Shown here piece by piece: positions 60,541-64,000 of a stretch of 64,000 bases of DNA. Below the pieces are notes generated by a model, which worked only from the letters and a program-made list of their open reading frames with translations, was not told the DNA's origin and did not search any database. The DNA is from Venturia oleaginea (Eukaryota; Ascomycota; Dothideomycetes; Venturiales; Venturiaceae): NCBI GenBank assembly GCA_013176395.1, contig JABMLP010000011.1, positions 1,364,001-1,428,000 of the forward strand, read 5' to 3'. A program made the position numbers and the translations under genes. Position 1 is the first letter of the stretch, and each line of letters starts with the position of its first letter.

Positions 60541-61540
60541 GTGGGTGGGGAAGATAAGTGAAGTTTGGAGGAGTAATTTATGAAATGGCTATGGGAGTTT
60601 GGATTGGGAATTTATTTGCTGGATTGGTTCATGGGATTTTGCTTGAGATATTTGGCATTGATGGTGGGATCTGGAGCGGCTGCAAATCCAGTACGGGCAT
60701 TTTACTGGAGTGATAGTCTTCATGAGTCATGATGTTCAACGGAATAATGTTCTTTTGGCTGCCTCTACTCTTGCTATTGCTGTATAATGAGTTGAAGAAG
60801 TCACAATTGTACTTCTGGATTCAGAAAGTGAGTCGGAACACTGGTAGCCGCGATGTTGTAAGAACTCAATAAGAATCCCCCCTTCAAGTTGAAATCAACT
60901 TGTTTTCTAGACTCGTCCCGCTCATCTTCAACCCAACATGTCCTGTCAAACTATGAGCATCATTCAAAACCAAGTCATTTGAAGTTGATCGACCTCTACC
61001 TAACATTGGGAGGCATGGGAACGGGGGCTTAGCTGGAGCTTCTGAGCATGGGACGGGTCGAACAGGACTTTCCTTGTTACAATCAATATGAGGATTCCCG
61101 ACTCAAGAAACGTGTCTCTTGGAAAGGACGGTGTAAGATTTTGATGTTGTGGGGAAAGTAGAGGAATGAATGGGTTGGGAGTCGAAGTGACATAGAAATA
61201 ATGGAGAAGTTGTATTAAAGTGGTAAGATACTATGATCAGTCGGATATCAGGAGTTTGGTGACTCCAACGGGCTTGAGAGGCTGTTGAGGTGTCCGCGTA
61301 AGACCCGCCAAGGTCAAGCTTAGAAAGTTGAGGCTTAGTGAAGTACATAATTCGAATCAAAAGAATATCATTACGTGTTTGCCTAGAGAAACTTATACCA
61401 TCGCCTCATCTTGCGTTACAAACATGTTGGGAACATCGCATGAAAAGAGTTCTAACCAAAGATTAACAGAAATCAAATCTCGCAGGCCCAGAAGAGGGCA
61501 ACCAGCCTGCCAACAGTACCATCCAACTCAAACGATGTGC
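60541..61540. other. Intergenic, no gene seen
   Basis: 1.0 kb between convergent genes. Nothing recognised on either strand. Confidence 0.45.
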
Positions 61541-62576
61541 CTAATCGTCACCACAAGGACCGTGTCTCTTCCACTTCTTCCCCGGCTTGCAAGCCGCCTT
61601 AGGAGGCGCAGCAAGTCCTGGCTGAGGGTTTGCAGCACTGGGCGGTGCAGACCCGCCGGAGCCCCAGTTCGGAGGAGCAGAACCAGGAGTCGAAGCTCCA
61701 CCAAGTCCACCCAATGATTCAAGACCCGGGATACCCTTTGCTAGTCCTTCCAGGCCTGGAACACCCTTTGCTAGTCCTTCAAGACCAGGAATAATTCCTT
61801 CGAGACCAGGAATGGTCTTGGGAAGTCCTTCTAGACCTGGGATCTTGGGAAGTCCTTCAAGACCAGGTATGCCCTTGGGTAGTCCTTCTAGACCTGGGAT
61901 CTTGGGAAGTCCTTCTAAACCAGGGATGGTTTGTGGTAGACCACCTGGAAGGGAACCACCAGGCGGGGGAAAGCCAGAGCCAGGAAATCCTGTCTATGTT
62001 AGTCTTCAGGTTCGTAAGAATAGAAAAGGAGAGGGATTATTCACCTGTGCCCTTCGGTTTAGGAGTCTTTGGCGGCTTGCTGCCAAATGGTGGCTTGTCA
62101 CCAGATGGCTTCTCGGTCTTTGGCGGCTTGACACCGGATGGCTTTTCGCCAGATGGCTTCTCGGTCTTTGGCGGCTTGAAACCAGATGGCTTTTCGCCAG
62201 ATGGCTTCTCGGTCTTTGGCGGCTTGGAACCAGATGGCTTCTCGCCAGATGGCTTCTTGTCTTCTGGTTTGCCTGATTTGTTTGTTTTGGGATTGGTGCC
62301 GCCTGGCTTTGGCTTTGCGGATTTCTTATCATCATCGTCTCCTCCTGGGCCGTGCTCTGTTGCGTCGGTGCTTTCAACAGCATCTGTTGTTTCGATGGCG
62401 TCTGTAGATTCGACGGCTTCAACAGCAGATTCAGCAGCAACATCACGCGCGATCAGGCTGGGGATCCAGGTGCGGACGGAGTGAGAGATTGTGAGGCCCT
62501 CGGTTCCAGCCGAGGGCATTGGTGCAGCTAGTGCACCGCTGAGCAGCGCAGCTACAAGAGTGGCACGCAAAGCCAT
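61541..62576 (-). CDS. Secreted protein built of two tandem-repeat blocks
   Basis: Exons 62576-62045 and 61989-61541 give 326 aa. A signal peptide (MALRATLVAALLSGALA, cleavage near 17-18) is followed by an acidic Thr/Ser stretch (VESTDAIETTDAVESTDATEH) and DDDDKKSAKPKPGG. Block 1 consists of about four copies of a 15-residue unit, KPPKTEKPSGEKPSG(x), basic and Pro-rich. The intron lies after this block. Block 2 consists of about eight copies of a short unit (I)PGLEGLPK, with variants IPGLEGI and VPGLEGLAK. The C-terminus has two Cys (ACKPGKKWKRHGPCGDD). It is probably extracellular or wall-associated; the charge pattern and repeats recall wall proteins and repeat-type effectors, but no family is recognised. 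Repeat number could vary between strains. Confidence 0.85.
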
Positions 62577-64000
62577 TGTTGGGAACAGAAGAAGTAGAAG
62601 TAACGAGCGACTATGGGGTGGAATAAGAGACGAAGGGTAGGAGACTTAACCGTACTGTCTGCCACGATTCTCCTCTATCTTATAGAAAGATTGGCCTCTA
62701 CGGAGGTGTATCGAGCATCTCGTACACGAATACCATAATCTCCTAGTTTCCGTTTAATTCCAGAGACAAGATTGGTGCGAATGAATCCACAATCTATTGA
62801 TTCGCATCGCCAGAACCCTGCATGCACACAGTGCGATGCCTCTCATAGGAGGATTTTGGCGTTTGTCGTGTGCGACGGAGTTACAGAGCACAGAACTTGC
62901 TGGGCGAATATAATTCCCGGGGAAAGTTGCTATTTGGCCGATGGGTTCCCTGTCAGCCAATAACGATTTTGCTCCGTGTTAATTACCCGACGCAAAAATT
63001 TGATTGACAGGTCACAGGCGCACAGATTCCCGTCCGCGAAGAGAGAGAAGCGTGACATCCGAGGAGGCAATAGATTAAGAGCTCATAACCGCTCAACGTC
63101 AATGGACGGCTGTTGTTCAGGGATATGTGGCGTAGTAGCTGAATGCTAGGGATGGAAACTAGGCCCGAATGCTTGAAGCTTGAGCTTGTTAATGTCAAGG
63201 TTCTTAGGTATGAGCTTGATTTACAGCCTTTTGGAAAGTAGTAGATGGGAGACATAGCGATGTGATTCCGGATTCTAATGAGTCTGGACGGATGGTACTT
63301 CGGGATTGATAGCAGGGCAAGTGCCAGAAGAGCTGGCAAGGAGCTAAGAAGGCAGCAATAACGATATTGGGCGTGGTTTTTGGTAACGCAAGAGAAAAAG
63401 AGACAGTCCTGAAGATATACGAGGCGGTGGATGTAGTAGCGTTCCAGAGAGAGCAAGGACCGACAAGAAAGAAGTTAAGGTCGAGACGACAGATGTTGCG
63501 GCCTCGGGTACCAGTCTCAGGTATCCTCGGGCCGTTCCGCAATCCATCGTACACATATAATCGCCTATGGTTGATAGGGATTAATCCGCGGACTCCGGTA
63601 AGGCATTTTGGCTTGAAAGCGGACCTGTTTTATTCTCTAGGAAGTGATCCGCTAATCAGTCAGGATTACTAAGCTTGATATGTACTAGCCAATACATAAA
63701 CGTGACATTATACCTCACCGGAGTCGGCGGATTAGTCCCTATCAACCCAAGGTTAGGCATCGGGTTATACGGTACTCCCAATGCGTTACGTGATGGCAAA
63801 TGAGAGCTTGAATCATCTCACCTATCCTCGATAGCGCCATGAATGACTATAAGTTTCCTCGACTCCGCTCATCATGATTGCCATGTGTTAGTATCACATG
63901 ATACAATCAAGTTAAGACGTCGTAGAAAGTGAACAATAAAAGCCTATAATATTCTGTTGGTAATTGTTGTTGTTTCTATCTATTACAACACGGGATGAAA
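62577..64000. other. Right edge, no gene seen
   Basis: 1.4 kb upstream of the secreted-protein gene. Minus-strand frames at 62983-63556 lack family features. It holds the inverted-repeat element listed next. Confidence 0.4.
63571..63745. repeat. 175-bp inverted-repeat element (MITE-like)
   Basis: The arms are 63571-63598 (starts TTGATAGGG, ends GACTCCGG) and 63718-63745 (its complement). 26 of 28 bases pair; the mismatches are T/C and G/C at arm positions 11 and 20. The 119-bp spacer has no coding potential and contains a small nested pair (AGCGGA / TCCGCT). The shape fits a miniature inverted-repeat transposable element or a strong hairpin. The flanks CCTATGG and CCCAAGG are not an obvious target duplication. 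Confidence 0.65.

Noticed and set aside
1..64000. Secondary-metabolite cluster, NLR/het gene cluster, CRISPR or prophage
   Set aside because: No PKS, NRPS, terpene, NACHT, HET-domain, regular spacer array or phage gene could be found. The window is ordinary fungal chromosome with small accessory islands.

Overview
This window is nuclear DNA from a filamentous ascomycete (Pezizomycotina). The genes carry many short GT-AG introns of about 45-100 nt with fungal splice and branch sites. Diagnostic genes include a trifunctional TrpC, a Nup188, a group II fungal G-alpha subunit, a Fot1-type pogo transposon and a Tc1-like transposon. A dothideomycete is my best guess, from gene style and the intron-like repeats near 15 kb, but this is inference. 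I recognise no biosynthetic cluster, CRISPR array, rRNA or convincing tRNA. All gene models were spliced by eye from reading-frame continuity.

Layout: 0.3-6.4 kb holds a small acylation-motif glycine-rich protein (-), 6-phosphofructo-2-kinase (-), TOM40 (+) and TOM22 (+), so two subunits of one mitochondrial import complex sit side by side. 6.4-11.3 kb is gene-poor, with one intact BTB gene and a wrecked paralogue. 11.3-13.7 kb is a divergent NOP16 / ZIP zinc-transporter pair. 14.8-16.9 kb has three homologous intron-like repeats upstream of an unknown tail-anchored protein gene whose reading frame is interrupted. 16.9-21.9 kb has no gene I can support. 21.9-29 kb holds an unknown coiled-coil protein, gamma-tubulin and a second coiled-coil protein. 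32-36.5 kb holds the G-alpha subunit and a sugar transporter. 36.7-39.7 kb contains two decayed DNA transposons (Tc1-like and Fot1/pogo-like) with recognisable terminal inverted repeats. 40.7-50 kb has a GT34 glycosyltransferase, a RING protein with a SUMO-interaction-like motif divergent from mitochondrial DNA polymerase gamma, and an F-box-like gene broken by one stop codon. 50.5-62.6 kb has NUP188 divergent from trpC, a BRCT+WGR-like protein, and a secreted protein made of two different tandem repeat blocks.

Most genes are housekeeping: mitochondrial biogenesis (TOM40, TOM22, MIP1), ribosome biogenesis (NOP16), microtubule nucleation, nuclear pore and tryptophan synthesis. Head-to-head pairs with short shared promoters recur (NOP16/ZIP, RING/MIP1, NUP188/trpC, PFK2/TOM40). 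The unusual features are the kinase-only PFK2, the array of related 5' introns, the BRCT-WGR protein without a PARP catalytic domain, the repeat-built secreted protein, the two transposon fossils, and a 175-bp inverted-repeat element near the right edge.
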